64,000 nt of DNA from Arcanobacterium phocisimile. Lineage in GTDB: Bacteria; Actinomycetota; Actinomycetes; Actinomycetales; Actinomycetaceae. The position numbers and the translations under genes were made by a program. The notes below the pieces were generated by a model, which made no database searches, had not been told where the DNA came from, and saw nothing but the letters and a program-made list of their open reading frames with translations. The DNA is taken from assembly GCF_016904675.1 (NCBI RefSeq), contig NZ_CP070228.1:1550001-1614000 (forward strand). Reading direction: 5' to 3'. Positions 19,743 through 27,141 of the stretch are shown here, piece by piece; position 1 is the first letter of the stretch, and each line of letters starts with the position of its first letter.

Positions 19743-19778
19743 GTTGCCGGGGGAGAACACATGCTCTCCCCCGGCAAC
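19743..19778. terminator. Hairpin between convergent aspC and a membrane-protein gene
   Basis: A perfect 14-bp GC-rich stem (19743-19756 with 19765-19778, loop 8 nt) fills the gap between a plus-strand and a minus-strand gene. It has no U-tract and can serve both directions. Confidence 0.75.
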
Positions 19779-19796
19779 GTGTATATGGAATAGCTA

Positions 19797-20078
19797 CTAG
19801 TAGCCTGGATAGACCAGGGCACTAAGTAATCGGAAAAGAATCACACCAGCCAAAATCAGTCCGGCGATCAGCGTAACTATTCCAAGGTACAGACCACCAG
19901 CAGATGGCAACGACTCTGGGTTAGCTTGGCGCTCCTTGCGCGAAACAATAATCGCACTGAGCGGCAAAATTACTGTGAAAAACAGCGGAACACTGAGCAA
20001 AGCTAAGATAAAGCCGAAATACAATTGTTGCGACTGGCGCATCGGAATCTTAGAAGATGTTATGACATTGTTCTCCAC
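19797..20078 (-). CDS. Small membrane protein with two transmembrane helices
   Basis: A 93-residue protein not assigned to a family. Two hydrophobic segments (residues ~20-45 and ~62-88) flank a charged loop with SRKERQANPE. The start is a GTG (complement of 20076-20078), supported by AGGAGG 8 nt upstream, one of the better ribosome sites here. Its first 29 nt overlap the end of the Cys-containing ORF 20050-20472, so the two may be co-transcribed. Function unknown. Confidence 0.7.
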   Translation of the reverse strand: MENNVITSSKIPMRQSQQLYFGFILALLSVPLFFTVILPLSAIIVSRKERQANPESLPSAGGLYLGIVTLIAGLILAGVILFRLLSALVYPGY

Positions 20079-20472
20079 GGAACGCTCCTCCTACGAATAA
20101 CCGTGCGCACTGTTTGCCACGCGAGACATGAAATGGTTGATTGATTTCGCATTTCATACTCCAGCGCCATGCGCAATTATACTGTGTCGGTCCTACCCAC
20201 GTTTTCATAATGTTTCCATGAATATCTCGGTTCTGGAAATCGATGCGGTAGTGACATATATTGGCCGAAGCAAGGAGAAGATACTGAGCAACCTCGCTTC
20301 TGATATACGTTGATCCTCCTTGAATATCATGTGCCAAGGTCCCGGCTGGAATTTTCAGCGACAATCCCTTAAAACCAAAATCAAAGCCACCAATAACCTC
20401 ATGTCCCCACGCTGACCTAAAACTCGGCCGAGTTTCTTGATCATGTGCGCGAACATAATCCCATCGCGTCAA
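20050..20472 (-). CDS. Cys-containing protein resembling a secreted small protein, probably N-terminally truncated
   Basis: The 140-residue frame has patterned, gene-like content in its last ~110 residues: FDFGFKGLSLKIPAG, ICHYRIDFQNRD, then five cysteines ending in GKQCARLFVGG and RGEQCHNIF. From memory this resembles small exported actinobacterial proteins that begin with a signal peptide before the FGFKGL segment. Here the first ~30 residues (MTRWDYVRAHDQE...) are charged and not a signal peptide. The only available start is TTG, with no ribosome site, and the 5' end abuts the phosphotransferase gene. It is either a decayed copy or a leaderless cytosolic derivative. Family assignment is tentative. 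Confidence 0.45.
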   Translation of the reverse strand: MTRWDYVRAHDQETRPSFRSAWGHEVIGGFDFGFKGLSLKIPAGTLAHDIQGGSTYIRSEVAQYLLLASANICHYRIDFQNRDIHGNIMKTWVGPTQYNCAWRWSMKCEINQPFHVSRGKQCARLFVGGAFRGEQCHNIF

Positions 20473-20491
20473 TCTTGGCAGATGGCTATCT

Positions 20492-21805
20492 TTACCCTAA
20501 CCATTTTTCAGCAACTTCCAGCCGAGAAAGCGCCTCAACCTGCCAATTCTTCTTTTTTGACCGCCGTGCGCCGGCAACTAACGACAACACAACTCCTGCT
20601 GCGCATGCCCCTAAAGCTTGCGGATCAACCCAACGTGCTACTCGCGCGGTCCAATCGGTTAACAATTGGTCAACATGTGGATAGGTTTTCGGCGCCAACC
20701 CAGGCAGTACTGACATATGCCCAAGCAAACACGCCCAGTCATGTACTCGGTAGCCCGGCCCTAAATTGTCAACATCGAGCACTCCAGAAACCCGGCCTGA
20801 GGCCTGGTCGATAAAAATATTTGCCTCGTAAAAATCACCATGCGTTGGCACAAGAGGCCCCATATCGGCATTGGCCAAGCGCTGACGAATCCGCTGGGCC
20901 ACTGCCCGCGAGCGCGCCGCCTGTTCCGGAAGCGCAACTCCTGCTGCGTGGGCATAATGCTCGCAACGGTCTGCCCACGCCGGGCGCGCAGGCAAACCGA
21001 TCGCCACCATTGGAAGACTATCTAAGGTATCGGCCAGCGAATCGAGAACTCCCCGCATTCGCTCGATATTGTTTGGATGCACGCTGGCATAGACCTTATT
21101 CAACGGCATACCCGACACCGCAGTCGTCACAACTAGCCCGGCGTCGTCGACTCGACTCACGCGCGGAGCTGGTACACCACTGCGTTCTAACATGCGCAAT
21201 CGCGAAACTACCCCAGGTACCTGTCCGGGTTCCATAACTTTGCCGAAAAAAGTTGCCTCACTATCGAGGGGCAGGATTTTTACTACTGCTCGGCGAGTAG
21301 GTCGATATGTTAAAAGTTCAATATCGGTTTCTTCTCCCAGCCACTGCTCGAAGAGCCCCTGGTCGCAGGCTTTTTCTAGCGCCGGAAGTTGCGGATCGTG
21401 CGGGTGCTCCCACACATGTATCCGCACATCGCGCCACGATACAGTCCTCCCCTCGCACGCCAACAGGCGTTCTTCATTGATTCGCGCTGATGTGGCAACT
21501 ACATAGGTGTGGTAGCGAGTCCGCGCCCCATTTCCGGTCTCGTGATCGAGTACTACACTGTACCCAACCGAAATCCCCGCTCCCGGGCGGTGATGGACGG
21601 TATGCACATTCCACGAACGCACAATGCCACGGTGAGCTAAGGCAACCGAGAGCATCTGAGCTGCGTCACCTCCGGCGAGTAGCCCAAGCACGGTACGCTC
21701 ACGCTCGGATACACTCCTTGATGGCGCGGAAGAACTGAGCTGGCTGAACACGTAACCATTTATAGAGAACTTTGTGCCAGCCGGCAACTTCATAGCTAAG
21801 CGCAC
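20492..21805 (-). CDS. Aminoglycoside phosphotransferase/choline kinase-fold protein
   Basis: The C-terminal half has the kinase-like motifs of the APH superfamily: THGDFYEANIF (catalytic loop Asp and Asn) and GVLDVDNLGPG (metal-binding Asp). The N-terminal ~180 residues look like a separate domain of unknown role. Residues ~190-215 (RRAVVKILPLDSE) fit the ATP-binding lysine strand. The substrate is unknown; the family includes antibiotic, sugar and choline kinases, and nothing here specifies resistance. The start is uncertain: GTG at 21805 or ATG at 21793, neither with a Shine-Dalgarno sequence. It diverges from add across 54 bp. Confidence 0.85.
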   Translation of the reverse strand: MRLAMKLPAGTKFSINGYVFSQLSSSAPSRSVSERERTVLGLLAGGDAAQMLSVALAHRGIVRSWNVHTVHHRPGAGISVGYSVVLDHETGNGARTRYHTYVVATSARINEERLLACEGRTVSWRDVRIHVWEHPHDPQLPALEKACDQGLFEQWLGEETDIELLTYRPTRRAVVKILPLDSEATFFGKVMEPGQVPGVVSRLRMLERSGVPAPRVSRVDDAGLVVTTAVSGMPLNKVYASVHPNNIERMRGVLDSLADTLDSLPMVAIGLPARPAWADRCEHYAHAAGVALPEQAARSRAVAQRIRQRLANADMGPLVPTHGDFYEANIFIDQASGRVSGVLDVDNLGPGYRVHDWACLLGHMSVLPGLAPKTYPHVDQLLTDWTARVARWVDPQALGACAAGVVLSLVAGARRSKKKNWQVEALSRLEVAEKWLG

Positions 21806-21859
21806 AGTCTCACACTCTAGAACATTGAAAGGTAGGCGCGGCGCTGGCAGACTTGGTTT

Positions 21860-22897
21860 ATGCGAGACCTCAACGCCTTACCTAAAGCTCATCTTCATCT
21901 TCACTTCACCGGCTCAATGCGTGTATCGACGCTGTCTGAGATGGCTCAAGAACAAGGTCTTCGTCTTCCCGAAAATCTCACAGATAACGTTTCGTTGCAT
22001 GTACCTGCCGATCAACGCGGCTGGTTTCGATTTCAACGTGCCTATGATGCGGCACGTAAAGTTGTGCGCGGTGAAGAAGCAATGCGTCGCATTGTTCGCG
22101 ATGCGGCCGAAGATGATAAACGTGAAGGTTCGCGGCGGCTCGAAATCCAGATCGATCCGACGTCATATGCGCCGTTCGTGGGAGGTATTACTCCCGCATT
22201 AGAGATCGTTCTTGATGAGGCTGCTAGCGCTTCGCGTGAGATAGGGATTGAGGTTGGCGTGATTGTGGCAGCTTCACGCATTCGTCATCCGCTTGAGGCT
22301 CGTACGTTAGCTCGGCTGGCGGCAAAGCATGCCGGTGATGAACCAGGTAGCGTAGTCGGATTTGGGTTGAGTAACGACGAACGACGCGGTACGACCTCCG
22401 AATGGTCTGCGGCATTTAATATTGCGCGACGTGCCGGTATCGCAGCTGTTCCCCACGGCGGCGAATTGCTCGGTCCGGATCATTTGCGTGAGGTTGTGGC
22501 GCATTTGCGTCCAGTGCGCTTGGGGCATGGCGTACGCGCTGCGGAAGATCCTGATTTGTTAGCCCGAATTGTCGATGCCGGCATTGCCTTCGAGGTATGC
22601 CCAGCGTCAAATGTTTCGTTGGGCGTTTATGGGCAAAAAGACGACGTTCCGTTACGCACTCTGCTCGACGCCGGTGCTCAAGTTGCGCTAGGCGCTGACG
22701 ACCCGCTGTTGTTCTTGTCTCGGTTGACTGAACAGTATGAGATTGCGCGCGAGCTCGGTTTCGACGATTACGAGATCGCGATGCTTGCGCATTCTTCGAT
22801 TAGTGCCTCGCTTGCTAGTACACAGTCGAAGAGTAAGTGGCACGACGAGATCGATGCTTGGTTAGCGACACCAGATACGGACGATCATGCGGCTTAA
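21860..22897 (+). CDS. add: Adenosine deaminase
   Basis: The enzyme deaminates adenosine or deoxyadenosine to inosine in purine salvage. Zinc and catalytic motifs are visible: KAHLHLHFTGS near the N-terminus, PHGGE (catalytic Glu), RLGHGVRA and LGADDPLLF with the metal-binding Asp. The 345-residue length fits. No ribosome site precedes the ATG; CAGACT lies 6 nt upstream, suggesting a leaderless mRNA. The stop overlaps the following hydrolase start by 11 nt. Some family members act on adenine or related bases, so substrate certainty is moderate. Confidence 0.9.
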   Translation: MRDLNALPKAHLHLHFTGSMRVSTLSEMAQEQGLRLPENLTDNVSLHVPADQRGWFRFQRAYDAARKVVRGEEAMRRIVRDAAEDDKREGSRRLEIQIDPTSYAPFVGGITPALEIVLDEAASASREIGIEVGVIVAASRIRHPLEARTLARLAAKHAGDEPGSVVGFGLSNDERRGTTSEWSAAFNIARRAGIAAVPHGGELLGPDHLREVVAHLRPVRLGHGVRAAEDPDLLARIVDAGIAFEVCPASNVSLGVYGQKDDVPLRTLLDAGAQVALGADDPLLFLSRLTEQYEIARELGFDDYEIAMLAHSSISASLASTQSKSKWHDEIDAWLATPDTDDHAA

Positions 22898-23750
22898 ACC
22901 TGATCGTTTTAATTACCTCATTAACGATGATCCTTATGTTGAGCCCCAACGCTCACTCGTTAAAATTGGCTCGGCCTTCGCCCGCGTGTATCGCCTCTCC
23001 CGCCACGATCAGCATGTTGCTGGACCAAGTGCCCAACGTCTCGACCGATACACCCGAGATCACAGCCCGTTAACATTCTTACTGGTCCACGGTATCGGTC
23101 TATCGGCAACCTACATGTTGCCGCTGGCTGAACGCTTATCCCGCTACGGGCAGGTTTTCCTTGTTGACTTACCTGGCTTTGGCGATCTTCCGGCACCTGA
23201 AAAAGCTTTAACTATCGGAGATTTTGCCGAGATTTTATCTGAAGTTCTTGACATTAACGGTATCGATCATCCTATTCTCGTTGGTCACTCCATGGGAGCT
23301 CAGATCGTCGTCGAAATGTTAGCGTCGCACCCACAAAACTTCCAGCGTGCAGCGCTGATTGGGCCACCGGTTTTTAATCAGGAACGTAGCCCTGGCTGGG
23401 TGATTGCCAGATATTCGCAATCGTCGATCTGGGAACGGCCTTCACTCATCCATATCGCATTGTGGTCATATGTCCGAGCAGCTACTGTATGGATGGCGCG
23501 GATCATGCCACGGGTATTGTCCTACCCTATCGAAGAGCGCATCAGCCAGGCGCATCCGGATGCCCACATTGTTTTTATTCGGGGTGAACATGATTACTTG
23601 GCACCTGTCCAATGGCTCGAATTCTTGGCACATAAGGTTGGCCGTAGCAAAATTGTGACGATCCCTGGCGCAGCACACTCCACGCTATACAACGATGATC
23701 GTGAGGTTTCGCGCCATATCATCTCTCTCATTCCCGGGACTGAGTCATGA
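22887..23750 (+). CDS. Alpha/beta hydrolase
   Basis: A 287-residue alpha/beta hydrolase with a complete catalytic set: nucleophile Ser in GHSMG, Asp in RGEHDYLAP and His in GAAHSTLY. The oxyanion-hole region LVHGIGLSA is present. There is no signal peptide, so it is probably cytosolic. The ATG overlaps the end of add by 11 nt, and the next hydrolase starts within its last codons (ATGA), so the three are one operon. The substrate is unknown. Confidence 0.85.
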   Translation: MRLKPDRFNYLINDDPYVEPQRSLVKIGSAFARVYRLSRHDQHVAGPSAQRLDRYTRDHSPLTFLLVHGIGLSATYMLPLAERLSRYGQVFLVDLPGFGDLPAPEKALTIGDFAEILSEVLDINGIDHPILVGHSMGAQIVVEMLASHPQNFQRAALIGPPVFNQERSPGWVIARYSQSSIWERPSLIHIALWSYVRAATVWMARIMPRVLSYPIEERISQAHPDAHIVFIRGEHDYLAPVQWLEFLAHKVGRSKIVTIPGAAHSTLYNDDREVSRHIISLIPGTES

Positions 23751-24427
23751 AAATAGGTGACCGGGCCACGGACTATTTCTGGTTCTTGCGCACTTTACTC
23801 AACCGTCAGCCAGCGTTGGAAAACTCAAATGAAGGAGCGGCGATCGTCGTCGTTCCTGGAATTTATGAGGGACCTACACAACTAGATCCGTTGGCCCGTT
23901 CCCTCCATCGAGCTGGTTATCGGATTGAACGTATTCCAGAGTTGGCATTTTTGACTCGTCCAACATCCGAACTGGCAGACATAGTGACCAATAAAGTTGC
24001 TTCGATTGCTGGTCCAGTTGTTTTACTGGCTCATTCCAAAGGCGGGCTTGTTGGGGGCGCAGCCATGGCTTCTCAGCCGTCGCTACCGCATTTGGCTGGC
24101 ATGATTGCGATCGCAACTCCGTGGCAAGGTTCCTCTTTGGCCCAGTTTTTCCCGCCGCGCACACCGGTGCGCCGATTGGCCCCGCGTGGGTTAGATCTTG
24201 GGTCAACGCAGTTGCTGGGCACGCACGCTCACCGGATCTATTCACTGATCCCGCGTTGGGATCCGCATGTGCCTAATGGTTCATATCTCGACGGCGGCCA
24301 CAATATTCGGTTGTCCACTGCCGGTCATTTCTACCCATTGGGTACCGCCGAAACACAGCGTTACGTCCACGAATGTGTTCGCCGGTTACTTCGCAAGCAC
24401 GCCGAGGACTCAACTACCGCGGCCTGA
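23747..24427 (+). CDS. Alpha/beta hydrolase, lipase-like
   Basis: A 226-residue protein with the nucleophile motif AHSKGG, as in PGAP1/lipase-like esterases, and an oxyanion-type strand VVVPGIYEGP. A late His in DGGHNIRLS or AGHFYP may complete the triad; the acid is unclear. It overlaps the preceding hydrolase by 4 nt (ATGA), implying translational coupling. It ends 17 nt from the convergent murB. Physiological substrate unknown. Confidence 0.8.
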   Translation: MKIGDRATDYFWFLRTLLNRQPALENSNEGAAIVVVPGIYEGPTQLDPLARSLHRAGYRIERIPELAFLTRPTSELADIVTNKVASIAGPVVLLAHSKGGLVGGAAMASQPSLPHLAGMIAIATPWQGSSLAQFFPPRTPVRRLAPRGLDLGSTQLLGTHAHRIYSLIPRWDPHVPNGSYLDGGHNIRLSTAGHFYPLGTAETQRYVHECVRRLLRKHAEDSTTAA

Positions 24428-24444
24428 TCTGCTTTCAGAGCGCG

Positions 24445-25626
24445 TTAGTCGAAACTCAGACCGACGAAAACAGGTTCCGGCACTAGTTCTACCCCGAAGG
24501 CTTCTCGGACGCCGTCACGCACCACTCGCGCAAGGTTGAGAATGTCAGTTGCACTAGCGTCACCCCGGTTGGTTAAGGCCAGAGAGTGATCGGTGGATAG
24601 CGAGGCTGAGTCGGAGATTTTAAAACCTTTATCGAACCCGGCATGCGAGATGAGCCACGCTGCTGAAGATTTCACGAGTCCGGGAACCGGAGTGGCCGCT
24701 CCTCCGATCTGGTTGATTGTTGTGTGGTCAGTAACCGGAAATTGCGGAGCTTGCGGGGGCAACTGGGCTGCCTGCTGCGGGGTAAGAATCGGGTTGGTGA
24801 AGAATGAACCGGCCGAGTAGGTGTTGCGGTTTTTATCATCTAGCACCATCGATTTAGATCGACGTAACTCAAGAACGGCTTGGCGTACCGCGGTTGCCGG
24901 AGCACGTTGGCCGAGTTCGACGCCGAGGGTTTGGGCAAGCTGCCCGTATTTGACTGGCGCTCCGAGCGTTGCCCGGCGCATATGGAAGTTCACGCTGAGT
25001 ACGATCCACCGCGGGCTGGGCCCCCACGGACCGTTGACCATGGATTCTTTGAGTACTGAGTGCCGGTAGCCGAAATCAAGATCTGCCAGGAAAAGGGTGG
25101 TGATACGCTTTTCTTGACGATCGTAGACGCGCAAGGATGCGATTGTTTCCGCAACTTCTTGACCATAGGCCCCGATGTTTTGCACCGGCGCTGCACCCGC
25201 AGAGCCTGGAATACCGGAGAGGGCTTCGAGCCCCATCCATTCGTTTTCGATAGCGTAAACGACGACGTCGTCCCATCCAGTGCCGGCCGTAACGCTCATT
25301 TGGCCCCCACCGCAGCCATCGTCCAATGTGGTGCGGATATCATTACGCATATCGCGGATAACGACACCGGGGAAGGGTTCGTCGCCAGCGAGAATATTTG
25401 AGCCACCACCCACCATAAGTACTGGAAGCTTGCGTTCATCGGCATCGCGTACCACGTCGACGATCTCGGCTTCTGTTTGCGCCTGGACGAGGGTTCCGAT
25501 TGCGCCGCCAACTCCTAGTGTGGTGAGCTCAGCTAAGCTGGTGGCACCTTGTTGGGCTCGGGAAGATGGTACTGCTGGCGCAACAGCGTCGTGCCCGATC
25601 ATGCCTTCACCTAGTGAACAGCTCAT
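24445..25626 (-). CDS. murB: UDP-N-acetylenolpyruvoylglucosamine reductase
   Basis: MurB uses NADPH and FAD to form UDP-MurNAc in peptidoglycan synthesis. The FAD motif VGGGSNIL, the GIPGSAGAAPVQNIGAYG loop, the catalytic Ser in YSAGSFFTNP and the C-terminal Glu in PEPVFVG are present. At 393 residues it is slightly long, like other actinobacterial MurB. An AGGAAA site precedes the ATG. murB close to aspC/secE/nusG and rpmG is conserved in actinobacteria. Confidence 0.96.
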   Translation of the reverse strand: MSCSLGEGMIGHDAVAPAVPSSRAQQGATSLAELTTLGVGGAIGTLVQAQTEAEIVDVVRDADERKLPVLMVGGGSNILAGDEPFPGVVIRDMRNDIRTTLDDGCGGGQMSVTAGTGWDDVVVYAIENEWMGLEALSGIPGSAGAAPVQNIGAYGQEVAETIASLRVYDRQEKRITTLFLADLDFGYRHSVLKESMVNGPWGPSPRWIVLSVNFHMRRATLGAPVKYGQLAQTLGVELGQRAPATAVRQAVLELRRSKSMVLDDKNRNTYSAGSFFTNPILTPQQAAQLPPQAPQFPVTDHTTINQIGGAATPVPGLVKSSAAWLISHAGFDKGFKISDSASLSTDHSLALTNRGDASATDILNLARVVRDGVREAFGVELVPEPVFVGLSFD

Positions 25627-25697
25627 GCGTTTCCTGCTTTCGGAGTGGACTAACGAAAATCTTTAACTGATTATAGTCGCAGTGGCATTGAGACAAC

Positions 25698-25727
25698 AAA
25701 AAGCCCTTCCTAGTGGAAGGGCTTTTT
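25698..25727 (-). terminator. Intrinsic terminator of rpmG
   Basis: The perfect 13-bp stem AAAAAGCCCTTCC / GGAAGGGCTTTTT (loop TAGT) has T-runs on both strands. It begins 11 nt past the rpmG stop and is a textbook intrinsic terminator. It also blocks read-through toward murB. Confidence 0.9.
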
Positions 25728-25737
25728 CGTAAGAAAC

Positions 25738-25908
25738 TTATCGAGTCTCGCGGTGAGTCTGGGACTGGTTGCACCTTGGGCAGTACTTCTTCAGTTCCAG
25801 GCGATCCGGCGTGTTACGACGGTTCTTCTTCGTAATGTAGTTACGCTCCTTGCAAACCTCGCAAGCGAGGGTGATCTTGGGGCGAACGTCTGCAGACTTG
25901 CTAGCCAC
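25738..25908 (-). CDS. rpmG: 50S ribosomal protein L33
   Basis: L33 is a small 50S subunit protein. The 56 codons begin with GTG and read [19 protein letters not shown] and onward to QTHRETR. Four cysteines in two CxxC pairs (CEVC and CPRC) make this the zinc-binding (C+) form rather than a zinc-free paralogue. A GAGG sits 8 nt upstream. It is downstream of tRNA-Met and tRNA-Thr, probably in one transcript. Confidence 0.96.
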   Translation of the reverse strand: MASKSADVRPKITLACEVCKERNYITKKNRRNTPDRLELKKYCPRCNQSQTHRETR

Positions 25909-25961
25909 TGTTGTTACCTCACGTTCGGCTTGTTGAGAAGCGGGTGCTTCAATTTCGTTTG

Positions 25962-26035
25962 TAGCGGGGGCGGGGTTTGAACCCGCGACCTCACGATTAT
26001 GAGTCGTGCGCTCTGACCAACTGAGCTACCCCGCC
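25962..26035 (-). tRNA. tRNA-Met (CAT anticodon), elongator type
   Basis: Acceptor GGCGGGG pairs with CCCCGCT, with a G-U at the end. The anticodon loop is CTCATAA and the T-loop TTCAAAC. The body is not initiator-like. A CAU anticodon could also belong to tRNA-Ile2 (lysidine-modified), but elongator Met in this cluster is more likely. Confidence 0.93.
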
Positions 26036-26063
26036 TCAAATCCATTTCGTGTGAAATGAATGG

Positions 26064-26136
26064 AGCCCCGAAAGGGAATCGAACCCTTGACCTTCTCCTT
26101 ACCATGGAGACGCTCTGCCGACTGAGCTATCGGGGC
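26064..26136 (-). tRNA. tRNA-Thr (GGT anticodon)
   Basis: Acceptor GCCCCGA pairs with TCGGGGC, anticodon stem TCTCC with GGAGA, loop ATGGTAA and T-loop TTCGATT. It is 28 nt upstream of tRNA-Met on the same strand. Confidence 0.96.
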
Positions 26137-26161
26137 AACGTTGGAAAGCTTACCAAGTCAT

Positions 26162-26190
26162 ATGATAAAAAACCAACTATTATTTGAGAA
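26162..26190 (-). promoter_or_regulatory. Possible promoter of tRNA-Thr/tRNA-Met/rpmG
   Basis: On the minus strand TTCTCA (26185-26190) precedes TATCAT (26162-26167) by 17 bp. The start point would be near 26155, about 19 nt before tRNA-Thr. The -35 is weak. A 14-nt palindrome GTGATACATATCAC (26197-26210) and a CTAGTTGT hairpin (26223-26242) lie just upstream and could be regulatory or end the tRNA-Tyr transcript. Confidence 0.4.
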
Positions 26191-26246
26191 TTTCCGGTGA
26201 TACATATCACGAGATTTTCTCCCTAGTTGTGTGCACAACTAGTTCG

Positions 26247-26327
26247 TGGCAGGTGAGGGATTTGAACCCCCGAAGGTTACCCGTCTGATTTACAGTCAGA
26301 TGCATTTGGCCGCTCTGCAAACCTGCC
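26247..26327 (-). tRNA. tRNA-Tyr (GTA anticodon)
   Basis: A class II tRNA with a long variable arm: acceptor GGCAGGT with ACCTGCC, anticodon stem TCTGA with TCAGA, loop CTGTAAA, variable arm CGGGTAACCTTCG and T-loop TTCAAAT. No CCA is encoded. Confidence 0.96.
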
Positions 26328-26462
26328 GTGCTCGGATTTTTTAACAACCCGTGCGGATAAAGAGATTACCAGCTCCACCCCATACCGTGTCAAACTATAA
26401 TGGTAGAAAAACAGTGCTACGCACGTCACATTTTACAAAAAACTACTAGGAAGCAGGGAAAA

Positions 26463-26957
26463 ATGGCCGATTCATCATTCGACGTCGTCTCCGATTACGA
26501 CTACCAAGAGGTTGATAACGCAGTAAATCAGACCGCAAAGGAGATCGGGCAGCGCTACGATTTTAAAAACGTTGGTGCCTCCATCGAGCTCAGCGGAGAA
26601 TCAATCACCATGGTCGCTAACACCCCTGAGCGCGTGCTCGCCATCTGGGATGTGCTCCAATCGAAGCTTATCCGGCGTGGCCTCTCCCTCAAGCAGGTCG
26701 ATGTCGGCGACGGCGAACCAAAAGCCTCCGGAAAAGAGTATCGACTAGGCGGTTCCCTGAAGAAGGGTATTGATCAGCCCAACGCCAAGAAGATCACCAA
26801 ACTCATTCGTGACGAAGGGCCGAAATCAGTTAAGGCGCAGATCCAGGGCGATGAAGTTCGCGTCTCATCCAAGTCGCGAGACGATCTACAAGCAACTATC
26901 GCATTGCTGAAGAACGCCTCGTTCGACGTCGCCCTCCAGTTCGTCAACTTCCGTTAA
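26463..26957 (+). CDS. YajQ-family nucleotide-binding protein
   Basis: YajQ proteins bind nucleotides; some bind cyclic di-GMP, others affect phage or stress responses. The family opening [17 protein letters not shown], the [13 protein letters not shown] strand and the C-terminal [14 protein letters not shown] are all present, and 164 residues is typical. I start at 26463 (MADSSFD) after AGGAAGCAGGG; the longer frame to 26400 adds non-family sequence. It is monocistronic and convergent with fprA. The biological role in actinobacteria is unclear. Confidence 0.93.
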   Translation: MADSSFDVVSDYDYQEVDNAVNQTAKEIGQRYDFKNVGASIELSGESITMVANTPERVLAIWDVLQSKLIRRGLSLKQVDVGDGEPKASGKEYRLGGSLKKGIDQPNAKKITKLIRDEGPKSVKAQIQGDEVRVSSKSRDDLQATIALLKNASFDVALQFVNFR

Positions 26958-27046
26958 TTAGCTGGGAGTGCACGGCGAATGTGTCAAGCGCTCTGTGCAG
27001 ATGCGTCCGTCAGGTGCGCAACCAGGTCACGCTCGTACTAAAAAGC

Positions 27047-27093
27047 AGTTGTGGGCGGGTACCAGCTTTTCTAGCCAGTGCCCGCCCACAACT
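27047..27093. terminator. Hairpin between convergent yajQ and fprA
   Basis: Arms 27047-27059 and 27081-27093 pair perfectly over 13 bp (AGTTGTGGGCGGG and complement) around a 21-nt loop. It lacks a clear U-tract and can act in both directions. Confidence 0.65.
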
Positions 27094-27141
27094 ATCGCTT
27101 ACCTCATGACACAGCGCTCATCGCGCCTGTCACAAGTTTGT

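Noticed and set aside
20492-21805. Possible aminoglycoside resistance kinase
   Set aside because: Only the fold motifs match; the long N-terminal domain and core-genome setting give no support for antibiotic modification.
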